A stretch of 51,069 bases of DNA, from NCBI GenBank assembly GCA_016212295.1, contig JACRGO010000149.1:1-51069 (forward strand), given 5' to 3'. The DNA is from Nitrospinota bacterium (lineage in GTDB: Bacteria; Nitrospinota; Nitrospinia; JACRGO01). The notes under the pieces were generated by a model, which was not told where the DNA came from, did no database searches, and saw nothing but the letters and a program-made list of their open reading frames with translations. A program made the position numbers and the translations under genes. Shown piece after piece: positions 35,623-44,928 of the stretch. Within the stretch, counting starts at the first letter, position 1, and every line of letters starts with the position of its first letter.

Positions 35623-35910
35623 TCAAGGGGTTAGCCACTTTGGCTGACCCTTTTTTTTTATTGTGTCCAAATTGTGTCCAAGATTTTCCGGGACCTCTAA
35701 AATATCCACCCCGTTTCTTAAACTTTCCGGGGAGTGATGACTATGCCTCTCGGTCGTTGAAATACTCCTGTGGCCAAGCAATTTAGATATCTTGTAGAGG
35801 TCAATTCCGGCTTGAGCCAGTCTCGTTGCAAAGGTATGTCTGAGGCAATGGAAGGAAAAATCCATTATCTCCGCTTTTTTTAAGACCTCCCCAAGTTGTA
35901 TATTATGTTT
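35623..35910 (-). pseudogene. Truncated tyrosine recombinase (integrase) remnant, active-site Tyr replaced by His
   Basis: The surviving C-terminal part reads FHCLRHTFATRLAQAGIDLY, then KISKLLGHRSISTTERHSHH and SPESLRNGVDIL. The HxLRHTFAT box (catalytic R and flanking H) and the LLGH box are intact. The nucleophile position in the usual TERYxH block is CAT (His) instead of TAT (Tyr). Upstream, homology runs to LGEVLKKAEIMDF and then an in-frame TAA stops it near 35913; the N-terminal and core-binding domains are missing. It lies directly beside the tRNA-Arg gene in the opposite direction, the classical layout of a tRNA-targeting island. Confidence 0.85.
35628..35659 (+). terminator. Rho-independent terminator after tRNA-Arg
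   Basis: GGGTTAGCCA pairs with TGGCTGACCC around a three-base loop (CTT), followed by nine T. It overlaps the 3' end of the integrase remnant. Confidence 0.85.
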
Positions 35911-36294
35911 TTGTTATTTGGAAGTTTAGTGCTTTGGTCCTTGTTTAGTATTAGTGCTTCGGATTTCGAATTTCTTTACTGGAAAATCAGAGTTTTAGCT
36001 CAGGCGCTAGATGAAGAGCATGGGCAACCAGGGGAAAGAAAAATTTCCTTTCATACGAAAAAAGGATGCGACAAAATTTCCCCTGACAAATTTTGTCACA
36101 TCTTTGTTTTGACGGTAAAGGTTGGCTAACTAACTGAATCTTCAAGAAAAAATAAAATAAATTCCACCCATAGGAATGGTTGTGAAATTTCTTAGTGACA
36201 TAGTTTGTCACTTTGTATTTTTTTCGAGAAAACAGGAATGTTTGGAAGCTCAATAAAAACAATATATATGACGACTTTTTTGATATTGCCTTTT
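35911..36294. other. AT-rich region with hairpins, no gene seen
   Basis: GATGCGACAAAATTT at 36065-36079 pairs with AAATTTTGTCACATC at 36088-36102 (15-base arms, one mismatch), and GTGACA/TGTCAC form a smaller stem at 36196-36212. The shared TGACAAA motif suggests one protein-binding or repeat element. No reading frame here resembles a gene. Confidence 0.5.
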
Positions 36295-36310
36295 TGGCAT
36301 GGTTAGTGCT
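36295..36310 (+). promoter_or_regulatory. Sigma-54 promoter upstream of the pilin genes
   Basis: TGGCATGGTTAGTGCT has the invariant GG and GC separated by ten bases and a near-consensus TGGCA at -24. Transcription would start near 36321, about 160 bases before the first pilin ATG. Sigma-54 control of pilA is well established in several Gram-negative groups. No pilR/pilS is in the window. Confidence 0.65.
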
Positions 36311-36478
36311 AATCTTGTAAATAGAAAAAAGAGATAGGAGTTTTGTAATTCAAACGTAAGTTTAAATGGAAGGGGGTGCATAAAAACAAAAATATACAAA
36401 CTCTTGCTGTTAACCACGCCCATTAGGAAAAAATCGCCAATGGCGCGTTCCATTAATTTTTTTTGGGAGTATCCAATC

Positions 36479-36871
36479 ATGCGAAACGAAAAAGGTTTCA
36501 CGCTTATAGAGTTGATGATTGTTATAGCCATAATCGGCATCCTGGCCGCGGTTGCAATTCCTTCTTACCAGAACTACACCAAAAGGGCCAAGGCTTCAGA
36601 AGCGAAAATAATGCTGGATGCATTGAGGACTAATAATGAGACCTATCGCGCGGAATATAACAAATATACCGCTAACCAGACGTTGTTAGGCAATCCAACC
36701 GCCAATAGGAAATTTTACACTTATTCAATCACCCCCACCTCCGGCACCACCTTTACCGCCACTGCGACGAAAAACGGCACAGGATCGACAGCGGGCCTGA
36801 CCGGAACATGGACCTTGAAACAAGACGGCACATTGGGCGGCACTGCTGTTACAAGCGGGAATAACTTCTAA
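36479..36871 (+). CDS. pilA: Type IV major pilin, copy 1 (PilA-like)
   Basis: The 130-residue prepilin has a six-residue leader ending in Gly and the conserved mature N-terminus [20 protein letters not shown], with mature Phe1 and Glu5 as needed by prepilin peptidase and for assembly. The long N-terminal helix continues through [20 protein letters not shown]. The C-terminal globular part is Thr/Gly-rich with [17 protein letters not shown]. The start is the ATG at 36479 after GGGAG; the longer frame from 36404 lacks the leader geometry. It is nearly identical to the following gene. Confidence 0.92.
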   Translation: MRNEKGFTLIELMIVIAIIGILAAVAIPSYQNYTKRAKASEAKIMLDALRTNNETYRAEYNKYTANQTLLGNPTANRKFYTYSITPTSGTTFTATATKNGTGSTAGLTGTWTLKQDGTLGGTAVTSGNNF

Positions 36872-36908
36872 CATTATTTTCCATTAATTTTTTTGGGGAG
36901 TATCCAAC

Positions 36909-37301
36909 ATGCGAAGCGAAAAAGGTTTCACGCTTATAGAGTTGATGATTGTTATAGCCATAATCGGCATCCTGGCCGCGGTTGCAATTCCTTCTTACCA
37001 GAACTACACCAAAAGGGCCAAGGCTTCAGAAGCGAAGATCATGCTTGATGCCTTAAGAACCAATAATGAGACCTATCGCGCGGAATATAACACATATACC
37101 TCTAACCAGACGTTGTTGGGCAATCCAACCGCCAATAAGAAATATTACAGTTATTCCATAACCCCCACTTCCGGCACCACCTTTACCGCCACTGCGACGA
37201 AAAACGGCACAGGGTCGACAGCGGGCCTGACCGGAACATGGACCTTGAAACAAGATGGCACATTGGGCGGCACTGCTGTTACCAGTGGGAACAACTTCTA
37301 A
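36909..37301 (+). CDS. Type IV major pilin, copy 2 (tandem duplicate)
   Basis: This pilin is the same length as the first and differs at about eight residues: Asn3 to Ser near the start, and a cluster between about residues 61 and 81 (NTYTSNQ versus [15 protein letters not shown] versus ANRKFYTY). The upstream CCATTAATTTTTTT and GGAGTATCCAA are also duplicated, so each copy has its own ribosome-binding site. The central stretch of about 110 bases around the leader and first helix is identical. A strong terminator follows, so both probably share the sigma-54 promoter. Confidence 0.92.
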   Translation: MRSEKGFTLIELMIVIAIIGILAAVAIPSYQNYTKRAKASEAKIMLDALRTNNETYRAEYNTYTSNQTLLGNPTANKKYYSYSITPTSGTTFTATATKNGTGSTAGLTGTWTLKQDGTLGGTAVTSGNNF

Positions 37302-37317
37302 CATTATTTTCCATTAC

Positions 37318-37351
37318 AAAAAAAAGGGGGGCTTCTTACCCCCCTTTTTTT
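37318..37351. terminator. Rho-independent terminator after the pilin pair
   Basis: AAAAAAAAGGGGGG pairs with CCCCCC followed by seven T, with a loop of seven to eight bases. The symmetry means it could work in both directions. Confidence 0.9.
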
Positions 37352-37402
37352 ATTCGCCCCTTCTTGGGTTTAAATCTTTTCAAAAGCCTCTGCGTTGATT
37401 TC

Positions 37403-39346
37403 ATGTCCCACCATAGCGTCCGTTTAAAGGCATTTTCTGTTTTTCTTTTATGTGTGATTTTCCTTTATTTAAACAGCCTCAATGCCCCCTTTTATTTCGA
37501 CGACCGTCCGAACATCCTTAATAATTTATATGTCCAGATGGAAGGACTCGCATGGCCTCCATTGGAGAGGCTGCTTAGGGAAAATTTTTTCTCAGGCAGG
37601 GCAATTCCCTATATTTCCTTCGGCATTAATTATCTAACGGGCGGGTTCCATCCCTTTGGCTACCATATTTTAAATGTAATCGTTCACCTCCTTAATGCTT
37701 GCCTCGTCTACCTCTTCGCTTTCAAGACCTTTTCCCTGCCTTCCTTAAGATTGGGCAGCGGCCATGTATTTCAGGCGGCCCTGTTAGCGGCTTTCCTCTG
37801 GGCAGTCCACCCAATACAGACCAATGCGGCCACTTACATTGTTCAAAGAATGACTTCCCTGTCCGCCATGTTTTTTCTTTTGTCCTTCATTGCTTATATC
37901 CAGGGAAGGCTTTCCTGGGAGGATTCCATGAAAAAATCCATGGCATGGTTCTTGTCCTCCGTCCTCCTTGGCGTTCTGTCCTTGGCGTGCAAGGAAAACA
38001 CCGCTTTTTTACCTTTTCTTATCCTGGCTTATGATTGCATGTTTTTTCGAGGCGCTTACCCTCCCCGCCGGAAATTTTTTTGGGGCCTCCTGGCGGCGGC
38101 GCTGCTGTTGCTTGCCATGGTGGAATGGTTCGGGGGGATGTCAATGATAACAAGGGTGTTGAATAATTACGCATACAGGGACTTCACCCTTCAGGAGCGC
38201 CTTCTTACAGAGATGAGGGTCGTTTTTCACTACCTTGGCCAGTTGCTTGTCCCCGACCCTGAGCGGCTTACCCTTTATTACGACAGCTATCCAATTTCCA
38301 GGTCTTTTTTCAATCCCTGGAGCACCGCGGTTTCTTTCCTGGGCTTGATTCTGGCCGCCGTGTCCATTTTTTTTTCCATATCATCAAACTCGCCTGGCGT
38401 TCTTATCTACGCCTTCGGCGCTCTATGGTACTTTGTCAACCTGATTATGGAATCCAGTTTCCTCGGCCTCGAACTGGTTTTTGAACACAGGGCCTATCTT
38501 CCGTCAATGGGCATATTCCTTATCATGTCTTTTTGGATAGTACGGCTGAAATCGATTTTCACGAAACAGAAACATTATGTCAACTGTTTCCTGGCTTTAT
38601 TTATTTTCCTTGAACTTTTCGGCACGGTGTTGAGGAACCAATATTGGTCCAATAAGGCGGCCTTTCATCAGCATGCCCTTGATATGGCCCCGGAGTCCAT
38701 CAGGGTTTTGTCAAGTCTTTCCTTGGTGTATATTGAGTTGGGTGACATGCAAGCCTCCAGGGAATTTCTGGAAAAGGCATTGGAAAAAAAACCGGATGAT
38801 ATTTACCTGCTTGCAGGCTATTTTTTAATGTTGAAGGATTTTAAAATGGACAAGGAGGCGGAACAAATTTTATTTAAAATAGACGGCCTTGTTGAAAATG
38901 GCGGGTACCGTTACCGCGTAACTGACATCCTGGGCCTTCAGGAATTAGCGGAAATGTTTTATGACAAGGAAAAAGATTATAAGAACGCCATAAAATACCT
39001 TAACTACATAATAAGAATTGACAAGATTACCAATAATTTTTTTAAGCTTGGCGTGGGATACTTGAATTTAAATCAGCCCGAAAAGGCGTTGGATCCCTTC
39101 AAGAAATCAATTGAAAGAAAACCTGATGTAGCGGAGTATAATTTTTTTCTCGGCCTTGCTTATAAAATGCTTGGCCGTGACAGGGAGGCCATTCCTTATG
39201 TAAAGAGAGCGCTGGAACTCTCCCCCCGCCCGGCTTTAATCAAGGATTTCCGCAGAATAATGAGCGGGCGGGTTTGGTCGGAGAAGAGGCCAAGAAGACC
39301 ATGGGCCGCGAGTCCACGTGGAACTCGGATGATTTTACCGGAATAA
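37403..39346 (+). CDS. GT-C-like membrane protein with C-terminal TPR repeats
   Basis: The 647-residue protein has about ten membrane helices to roughly residue 425, then TPR repeats (IRVLSSLSLVYIELGDMQAS; NFFKLGVGYLNLNQPEKALD; AEYNFFLGLAYKMLGRDREA). The first external loop carries FYFDDRPNILNN, like the aspartate pair of TMTC/PMT-type GT-C enzymes. Such proteins transfer sugars from lipid-linked donors to proteins outside the membrane. It begins about 50 bases after the pilin terminator, so pilin O-glycosylation is an attractive inference. The start is the ATG at 37403; the longer frame runs back into pilin 2. Confidence 0.78.
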   Translation: MSHHSVRLKAFSVFLLCVIFLYLNSLNAPFYFDDRPNILNNLYVQMEGLAWPPLERLLRENFFSGRAIPYISFGINYLTGGFHPFGYHILNVIVHLLNACLVYLFAFKTFSLPSLRLGSGHVFQAALLAAFLWAVHPIQTNAATYIVQRMTSLSAMFFLLSFIAYIQGRLSWEDSMKKSMAWFLSSVLLGVLSLACKENTAFLPFLILAYDCMFFRGAYPPRRKFFWGLLAAALLLLAMVEWFGGMSMITRVLNNYAYRDFTLQERLLTEMRVVFHYLGQLLVPDPERLTLYYDSYPISRSFFNPWSTAVSFLGLILAAVSIFFSISSNSPGVLIYAFGALWYFVNLIMESSFLGLELVFEHRAYLPSMGIFLIMSFWIVRLKSIFTKQKHYVNCFLALFIFLELFGTVLRNQYWSNKAAFHQHALDMAPESIRVLSSLSLVYIELGDMQASREFLEKALEKKPDDIYLLAGYFLMLKDFKMDKEAEQILFKIDGLVENGGYRYRVTDILGLQELAEMFYDKEKDYKNAIKYLNYIIRIDKITNNFFKLGVGYLNLNQPEKALDPFKKSIERKPDVAEYNFFLGLAYKMLGRDREAIPYVKRALELSPRPALIKDFRRIMSGRVWSEKRPRRPWAASPRGTRMILPE

Positions 39347-39429
39347 ATTAACGCCCTTTGGGCGGACAAAAAAAAATCGGAATTCAGAATCCAGGGGGCA
39401 GGGGGCAGAATATGAAAAAAATTCCTTGC

Positions 39430-39462
39430 TGGCTCCATAGTCCCGTCAGGACTATGGAGCCA
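39430..39462. other. Perfect 14-base hairpin between convergent genes
   Basis: TGGCTCCATAGTCC pairs perfectly with GGACTATGGAGCCA around CGTCA. It sits between the convergent GT-C/TPR and copA genes and may stop transcription, although it lacks a T-run. A smaller GCCC/GGGC hairpin with an A-run lies at 39352-39374. Confidence 0.55.
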
Positions 39463-39475
39463 TACTGTGTTTAGC

Positions 39476-41986
39476 TTATGGCATTGTGGCTCCTTGCTTC
39501 GGAGAATTCCATACCCTCCTAAACCTTCTCAATCTCAGGGAATTGCCGACCACGAACACGGAGCTCAGGGACATTGCCGCGGCGGCGAAGACAGGCTTCA
39601 GCAGGACGCCGAAGAACGGGTAAAGGAGCCCGGCTGCGATTGGGATTCCAAGGCAATTATAGAAGAAGGCCCAGAAGAGGTTCTGCCTGATTATCCTCAT
39701 TGTCTGGCCGCTGAGCCTAACCGCGTTGCTCACCCCCCAAAGATCGCCGCGGATCAGGGTGATATCGGACGCCTCCATTGCCACGTCCGTGCCGGTCCCA
39801 AGGGCGATCCCTATGTCCGCCCGCGCAAGGGCAGGGGCGTCGTTTATGCCGTCCCCGACCATGGCGACGATCTCTCCACTCTCCTGGAGTTTCCGGATCT
39901 CGGCCTCCTTCTCATGAGGCAGAACCCCGGCCAGGACCCTGTCAATGCCAGCTTCCTTGGCAATGGCCTCGGCGGTCTTCCGGTTGTCCCCTGTTATCAT
40001 CACGATTTTCAGTCCCCTTTCCCTTAAATCCTTCAATGCGGCGATGGCTTCGCTTTTTAATGTGTCAGCCACGGCAATGACTCCGATCCCGCTCTTTTCC
40101 ATGGCGAGGTATATGGGTGTCTTGCCCTGTCCGGAAAGCCGCCCCCCTTTTTCCGCCAAGTCAAGGAGATCCACCTTCTCCCTCAACATAAGTTTTTCAT
40201 TACCTATAAGGAATGTTTTGCCGTCTATTTTGGTTTTGACCCCAAGGCCTGGAATGGCGCGGAAGGTCTCAGGCTTGAGGAGAACAAGACCCTTCTCTTC
40301 TGCCTTTGACACAACTGCCGCGGCCAGTGGATGCTCTGAGTTTTTCTCCGCCGAGGCGGTCAGCCGGAGCAATTCGTCCGCCGTGAATGATTGAGGATCG
40401 GCGCCGGACAAAAGAATGTCCGTCACTTCCGGGACGCCCCTGGTCAGGGTCCCGGTCTTGTCAAATACAATGGTTGTAAGCGAGCAGGCCCGCTCAAGGC
40501 TTTCCCCGCCTTTCACAAGGACCCCTAGCTCCGCCCCTTTTCCGGTCCCCACCATGATGGCCGTGGGGGTTGCAAGACCCAGGGCGCAGGGGCAGGCGAT
40601 GATCATGACCGAGACAAAGGCAAGCAAGGCAAAGGTGAAGCCGCTTACAAAAAACCAAATTAAAAAGGCCAGACAGGCGATGGCGATCACTATTGGGACG
40701 AAGATGCCGGCGGTCTTGTCCGCCAGCCTCTGGATAGGGGCCTTGTCTCCCTGGGCGTCTTCCACAAGCTGAATGATGCGGGCCAGCATGGTTTCCCTTC
40801 CCACTCTTCTGGCCTCGAATCCAAAGGCGCCTGTCTTATTGATTGAGCCGCCGATGACCTCGTCCCCCGGCCTTTTCTCCACTGGGACGCTTTCCCCGGT
40901 CACCATGGATTCGTCCACCACGGAGTGGCCTTCGACGCATGCGCCGTCAACCGGAATCCTCTCGCCTGGCTTCACTAAAACTATATCGCCCGGCTTCACC
41001 TCTTCCACCGGGACCTCCCTTTCCAGGCCCTTTTCCATGATCCTCGCGGTCTTGGGCTGAAGTCCCATCAGCTTCACGATTGCCTCCGAGGTCCTGCCCT
41101 TGGCCCGGCTTTCCAGCATCCGGCCCATGAGGACCAATGTTATGATCATGGCGGCTGAATCGAAATAGACCTCCGGCTCCATCCCGGCTGCGATCAAGGG
41201 TCCGGGAAAAAACGCCGCGAAGGCGCTGTAAAAATAAGCGGCGGAGGTCCCAAGGGCTATCAGAGTGTTCATGTCAGTGGACGCATGGCGGGCCGCGACC
41301 CATGCGCCCCGGTAAAACTGAAACCCGCACCAGAACTGCGCCGGAGTTGCCAGCAGGAAGAGCAACAAGGGAAGGTTTTCCTCGCTGAATCCAAGCAGTG
41401 AGGCCGGCGCCCACATCATACCGAAGGCCATGAGCAGGGCGGAGAGGACAAGTCCGGCGAGGAATTTTTTCCTGAGAGTAGAGAGTTCCCGCTCCTGGCG
41501 CTCCTGTTCTGAATCCGGGCCGGTCCCGCCGGACAAATCCATCCTGGCCTTATAACCCAAGGCTTCAATGGCCGTTTGGATCTCTTTCGCAGTAACCAGG
41601 GAAGGGATGAACTCCACCTGGGCCTTGGCCGCCGCGAAATTGAGTCTGGCGTAAACGACGCCATTCAGGGAATTCAAGGCGGCCTCGATTTTCGAGACGC
41701 AGGAGGCGCAGGAGATGCCTTCTATTGGAAAGGAAATCTTTTGGGTGGGGACCCGGTAGCCAAGTCCTGTGATGGCCTCCATCAGGCCAAGGACGTTTAC
41801 TTTTCCGGGATAGAACTCAATGGACGCCTTTTCCGCAGCGAAATTGACTCCTGCCTTCACTACCCCCTCGCGGGAGGCAAGGGCCTTTTCAATCTTGGCG
41901 GCGCAAGCGGCGCAGCTCATCCCCTGGATGGGAAGGGAGAGGGCATGGATTTTGGGTTCGGCCTTGTCCATAATTTTTAATGCCAT
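39476..41986 (-). CDS. copA: Copper-exporting P1B-type ATPase with two heavy-metal domains
   Basis: CopA pumps Cu(I) out across the inner membrane. Two N-terminal metal-binding domains have GMSCAAC (C25, C28) and GISCASC (C93, C96). Eight membrane helices follow, with the ion-site motif [11 protein letters not shown]. The phosphorylation motif is [11 protein letters not shown], the actuator TGES is in [14 protein letters not shown], the P1B-specific SEHPLAAAV is present, and [11 protein letters not shown] is the hinge. The CPC motif supports Cu/Ag specificity. The 836 residues are full length. The start ATG at 41986 abuts a long palindrome that probably carries its leader. No copper sensor gene is adjacent. 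Confidence 0.95.
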   Translation of the reverse strand: MALKIMDKAEPKIHALSLPIQGMSCAACAAKIEKALASREGVVKAGVNFAAEKASIEFYPGKVNVLGLMEAITGLGYRVPTQKISFPIEGISCASCVSKIEAALNSLNGVVYARLNFAAAKAQVEFIPSLVTAKEIQTAIEALGYKARMDLSGGTGPDSEQERQERELSTLRKKFLAGLVLSALLMAFGMMWAPASLLGFSEENLPLLLFLLATPAQFWCGFQFYRGAWVAARHASTDMNTLIALGTSAAYFYSAFAAFFPGPLIAAGMEPEVYFDSAAMIITLVLMGRMLESRAKGRTSEAIVKLMGLQPKTARIMEKGLEREVPVEEVKPGDIVLVKPGERIPVDGACVEGHSVVDESMVTGESVPVEKRPGDEVIGGSINKTGAFGFEARRVGRETMLARIIQLVEDAQGDKAPIQRLADKTAGIFVPIVIAIACLAFLIWFFVSGFTFALLAFVSVMIIACPCALGLATPTAIMVGTGKGAELGVLVKGGESLERACSLTTIVFDKTGTLTRGVPEVTDILLSGADPQSFTADELLRLTASAEKNSEHPLAAAVVSKAEEKGLVLLKPETFRAIPGLGVKTKIDGKTFLIGNEKLMLREKVDLLDLAEKGGRLSGQGKTPIYLAMEKSGIGVIAVADTLKSEAIAALKDLRERGLKIVMITGDNRKTAEAIAKEAGIDRVLAGVLPHEKEAEIRKLQESGEIVAMVGDGINDAPALARADIGIALGTGTDVAMEASDITLIRGDLWGVSNAVRLSGQTMRIIRQNLFWAFFYNCLGIPIAAGLLYPFFGVLLKPVFAAAAMSLSSVFVVGNSLRLRRFRRVWNSPKQGATMP

Positions 41987-42073
41987 AGTTCACGGGTGTC
42001 AGGGATCAGGGGCCAGTTTTCTTCTCCAAATAGTTTGGTTTTTCTGACTCCTGATCCCTGACCCCCGTGAACT
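41987..42073. repeat. Long palindrome upstream of copA
   Basis: AGTTCACGGGTGTCAGGGAT with CAGG pairs with CCTGATCCCTGACCCCCGTG plus AACT: 24-base arms, one mismatch, separated by about 39 bases. It lies between copA and the preceding gene of the same direction and would form a large hairpin in the copA leader. Confidence 0.88.
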
Positions 42074-42086
42074 ATTACCCAAGGGC

Positions 42087-42908
42087 CTAACCAAGCGTAG
42101 CCGGATAATACTCTTGTTTTTTAATGAGGTCAGGGGGAAGGCCGTAGGCGTTCAGAAAATTCCAGATCAGTTGCAAGCCCTCGTTTTTCCTTGGACTTTT
42201 ATAGTCGTCATCAAAAAAGTTCCGGTACCAATCAATCCGAAGATACGTCACTTCTTCAATGACTTTCAGGAAGTAATTTGCCTCTTCCTGGTTTTTTCCC
42301 TCCAATCCGGCATAGCCTGTTTTAAATATGGCTGTGGCCAAATAATTGAACCCCTTGTCGTGTGGCAGGCCGCAACAGCAGCACATGATTGCAAAGACGC
42401 GCTCTTCCGGGAACTCGTTGATTTTCCTGGCTACCAACTCCACGGGGATGTCACTTTTGACCCGATAATCACTGAAAATGGCTTCCACATACATCCTCAG
42501 ATTGTTCAGATAACTGTCGACATTGCCTTCGTTAAAAGTCCCCTGCAATAATTTACCCTTGGCGGTTGAAAAGTTTTTATCCCTTGCCTTGAGCTTCTCA
42601 AGCCTTTGGTCGAATTTATCAAAAGTTTCCTTTAGGTTTTTTTTGTTGTGGATATTTTCGATCAAATGCTCAGGCAGTGGTTCCCCGGTGATCGCGGATT
42701 TTAAAAGGCCGGCCCTTTCGCCGCTCTCCCAAAGTTCCGAAGCCCCCGGGATGCGGGACAATCTGTATAGCAAGGCGCCGCCCATACCTAAAAGGCCTGC
42801 AAGCCCCAAGAGGATCAGGACCCGCCTCCCGGCGTTTCCGTCTTGGCCGCTCAAGAGGCTTAATGGATCGAGCGTTTCCGGTGGATATTCTTTTTTGTCG
42901 GATATCAT
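42087..42908 (-). CDS. Membrane-anchored protein of unknown function
   Basis: The 273-residue protein has a polar N-terminus of about 30 residues, one membrane helix (RVLILLGLAGLLGMGGALLY) and a mostly helical soluble domain. The motif MCCCCGLPHDKGFNYLATAI contains four consecutive cysteines, and DWYRNFFDDDYKSPRKNEGL is acidic. I do not recognise the family. The start chosen is the ATG at 42908, whose upstream sequence is the end of a 35-base inverted repeat, so the repeat supplies the leader; a start six codons earlier would put repeat sequence into the protein. Confidence 0.6.
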   Translation of the reverse strand: MISDKKEYPPETLDPLSLLSGQDGNAGRRVLILLGLAGLLGMGGALLYRLSRIPGASELWESGERAGLLKSAITGEPLPEHLIENIHNKKNLKETFDKFDQRLEKLKARDKNFSTAKGKLLQGTFNEGNVDSYLNNLRMYVEAIFSDYRVKSDIPVELVARKINEFPEERVFAIMCCCCGLPHDKGFNYLATAIFKTGYAGLEGKNQEEANYFLKVIEEVTYLRIDWYRNFFDDDYKSPRKNEGLQLIWNFLNAYGLPPDLIKKQEYYPATLG

Positions 42909-43113
42909 AGCGCGACGTGGCCGCAATCAAAATAAATTTCGATGTATTCAAACGTTTGATGATATTATTACGTTCAGAAATTTACCTTTTCCGCTTGAAC
43001 TAAAACCGGCGTTGAATGCTTCAAGAGAAATTTATTTTGATTGCGGCCACGTCGCGCTATGCGACTGGGTTAAAAATTTGCGCGGACAAGGCAAATTTCT
43101 GAACGTAATAATA
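42906..43113. repeat. Interleaved double inverted repeat (two opposed family C units)
   Basis: Arm A (42906-42940) pairs perfectly over 35 bases with A' (43027-43061). Arm B (42963-42994) pairs with B' (43082-43113) with two mismatches. The order A-B-A'-B' makes the two pairings overlap, so they cannot both form as nested hairpins. The A'-B' half is the family C unit seen at 13270 and 27060. An A-type half alone is at about 48841-48877. Confidence 0.88.
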
Positions 43114-43387
43114 TAGGGATAAATTATATAACACGAATGGCATGAAGAGAAAATAAAATAACTTAAGCGCTGAGAACGCCGAGAGCGCGGAGAAAAAAAA
43201 CAAAGAATGAACTTAACGCCTTCAGGGCGGACTGAAAATAAAACACTGAGCGGCTTTGCCGCAACCACCTGTCTGTTGCGGACACGCACAGGCAGGAAAG
43301 AATTGACATCCCCCTGGCCCCCTTTTTTAAGGGGGAATATCTCAAAAATTCCCCCCTGGCAAGGGGGGATAAATGGAAATACCTATG
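43114..43387. repeat. Intergenic region with GC-rich hairpins
   Basis: Positions 43308-43372 contain CCCCCTTTTTTAAGGGGG and CCCCCCTGGCAAGGGGGG, two consecutive hairpins just past the 3' end of the leftward GT2 gene, whose transcript they could terminate. A CGCTGAGAACGCCGAGAGCG tract lies at 43168. No gene is supported. Confidence 0.6.
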
Positions 43388-44149
43388 CTATAAATTTAGC
43401 TTCCGCCCATCGGGACCGAAAATCCTTGAAGGCAGGATCCGCCTTTTTGATAATAAAAACTGGAGGGAAGTATACAGTACGCCTATTCCGTACTTAAGGC
43501 TCCTGGAAAAATTTATGGACGACGCCTCCGGGAAGTACTTTGTCGGACAGGATATTTCTCCGATCGTGAAATTGTAATAAACGCACTGGGCCAGCATTTG
43601 GTTGTCGAACACGAAATCGTCGGAGTTTTCCTCCAGGGGAAGGGTTTCCAGGACCCGTCGGGTAAAAGCGCGGTATCCGGTATGGTATTCGGACAGCTTG
43701 TATCCGATCAATAAATTCTGCGTGAAGGTCAGGAACCGGTTGGAAATATATTTATACAGGGGCATGCCGCCCTTTAAGGCGCCTGTCCCAAGTATTCTGG
43801 AGCCGATTACAACATCGAAATGCCCGGTGGCCAAAAGGTGGGCCATGGCAGGGACCAACTTCGGGGTGTACTGGTAATCAGGATGCAGCATTATAACGAT
43901 GTCGGCCCCTATCCTCAGGGCCTCCCTGTAGCAGGTCTTCTGGTTCCCGCCGTATCCCTTGTTCTTTAAATGCGTGAACGTCTTCAGGTCCAGCATTTTC
44001 GCCAGTTCAACGGTCCGGTCACGGCTGGCGTCATCCACTAGGATGACATCATCCACAATGTCCCTGGGGATTTCGTCGTAGGTGGCTTGCAGGGTCGCCT
44101 CAGCGTTATAGGCGGGAAGGACCACTACTATTTTTTTTCCGTTGACCAT
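43388..44149 (-). CDS. Glycosyltransferase family 2 (polyprenyl-phosphate sugar type)
   Basis: This 253-residue GT-A enzyme has the opening [20 protein letters not shown], nucleotide-binding VDDASRDRT, the metal-site variant HPDYQY where DxD would be, and acceptor motifs [20 protein letters not shown]. It resembles DPM1/undecaprenyl-phosphate sugar transferases without a membrane anchor. These make lipid-linked donors that GT-C enzymes use, which gives a possible link with the two GT-C-like genes in the window. The ATG at 44149 has a weak upstream site. Confidence 0.87.
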   Translation of the reverse strand: MVNGKKIVVVLPAYNAEATLQATYDEIPRDIVDDVILVDDASRDRTVELAKMLDLKTFTHLKNKGYGGNQKTCYREALRIGADIVIMLHPDYQYTPKLVPAMAHLLATGHFDVVIGSRILGTGALKGGMPLYKYISNRFLTFTQNLLIGYKLSEYHTGYRAFTRRVLETLPLEENSDDFVFDNQMLAQCVYYNFTIGEISCPTKYFPEASSINFSRSLKYGIGVLYTSLQFLLSKRRILPSRIFGPDGRKLNL

Positions 44150-44344
44150 GATTTTATCTTTTGCCGCATTGAGATTTATTTGTTATTTGGCAAATGTGAT
44201 TTGCTGCTTATTTTAAGTTTACCACGAAGCCCAATGACTCTTCCAATCCACAGCGCGGCATCGGTTATTTTGTAATTCCTTTGATCTTCGGTTAAAATAT
44301 TCTGACGGTTATACTTCTTATAATTTTTTTGGAGTTTTGTGTAT

Positions 44345-44914
44345 ATGGCGACTTATATAAATGGAAACGCGGTGAGAGTGGGTTTTCTCATCAGGTACAA
44401 AAACGAGATTTACAGGGTGCTGACCACCGAGGTCCAGAAGCCCGGAAAGGGACCGTCTTATCTCCAGGCTAAGCTTAGAAACATTATCCAGGGCAACCAG
44501 ACGGAAATCCGTTTCCGCTCGGACGAGCGGGTGGAAAGGATCGCCATGGAGCAGCACGAAATGGAGTTCCTCTACGAAGACCCATCCGGATATTTTTTCA
44601 TGAACACGGAAACATACGATCAAATGTCCCTGGAAAAGGAAGTTGTCGCGGACGCAGTGAAGTACCTGACCCCGAACTTGAAGGTGCATGTGGAATTTTT
44701 TGAAGGCAAACCTTTAAACGTCCTTTTGCCCAAGGTCGTGGAACTGAAAATCATTGACACCGAACCCCCTTTACGAGGCGCCACTGCCTCCGGCTCGGGC
44801 AAACCGGCTAAATGCGAGACCGGCCTTTCCGTTAACGTTCCCAATTTCATTGAGGTGGGACAAGTGGTTAGAGTGGACACGGAAGAAGGCAAGTATCTGG
44901 AAAGGGCGAAATAA
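44345..44914 (+). CDS. efp: Elongation factor P
   Basis: EF-P relieves ribosomes stalled at proline stretches. The 189-residue, three-domain protein keeps the tip lysine K35 in QKPGKGPSYLQAKLRN, the position modified in most EF-Ps. Domain II (TEIRFRSDERVERIAMEQHE) and domain III (TGLSVNVPNFIEVGQVVRVD) are intact. The ATG at 44345 lies ten bases after GGAG; a GTG at 44339 is rejected. No modification enzyme (EpmA/EpmB, EarP, YmfI) is visible, so its modification is unknown. Confidence 0.95.
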   Translation: MATYINGNAVRVGFLIRYKNEIYRVLTTEVQKPGKGPSYLQAKLRNIIQGNQTEIRFRSDERVERIAMEQHEMEFLYEDPSGYFFMNTETYDQMSLEKEVVADAVKYLTPNLKVHVEFFEGKPLNVLLPKVVELKIIDTEPPLRGATASGSGKPAKCETGLSVNVPNFIEVGQVVRVDTEEGKYLERAK

Positions 44915-44928
44915 ATAGTCGGGCGCCC

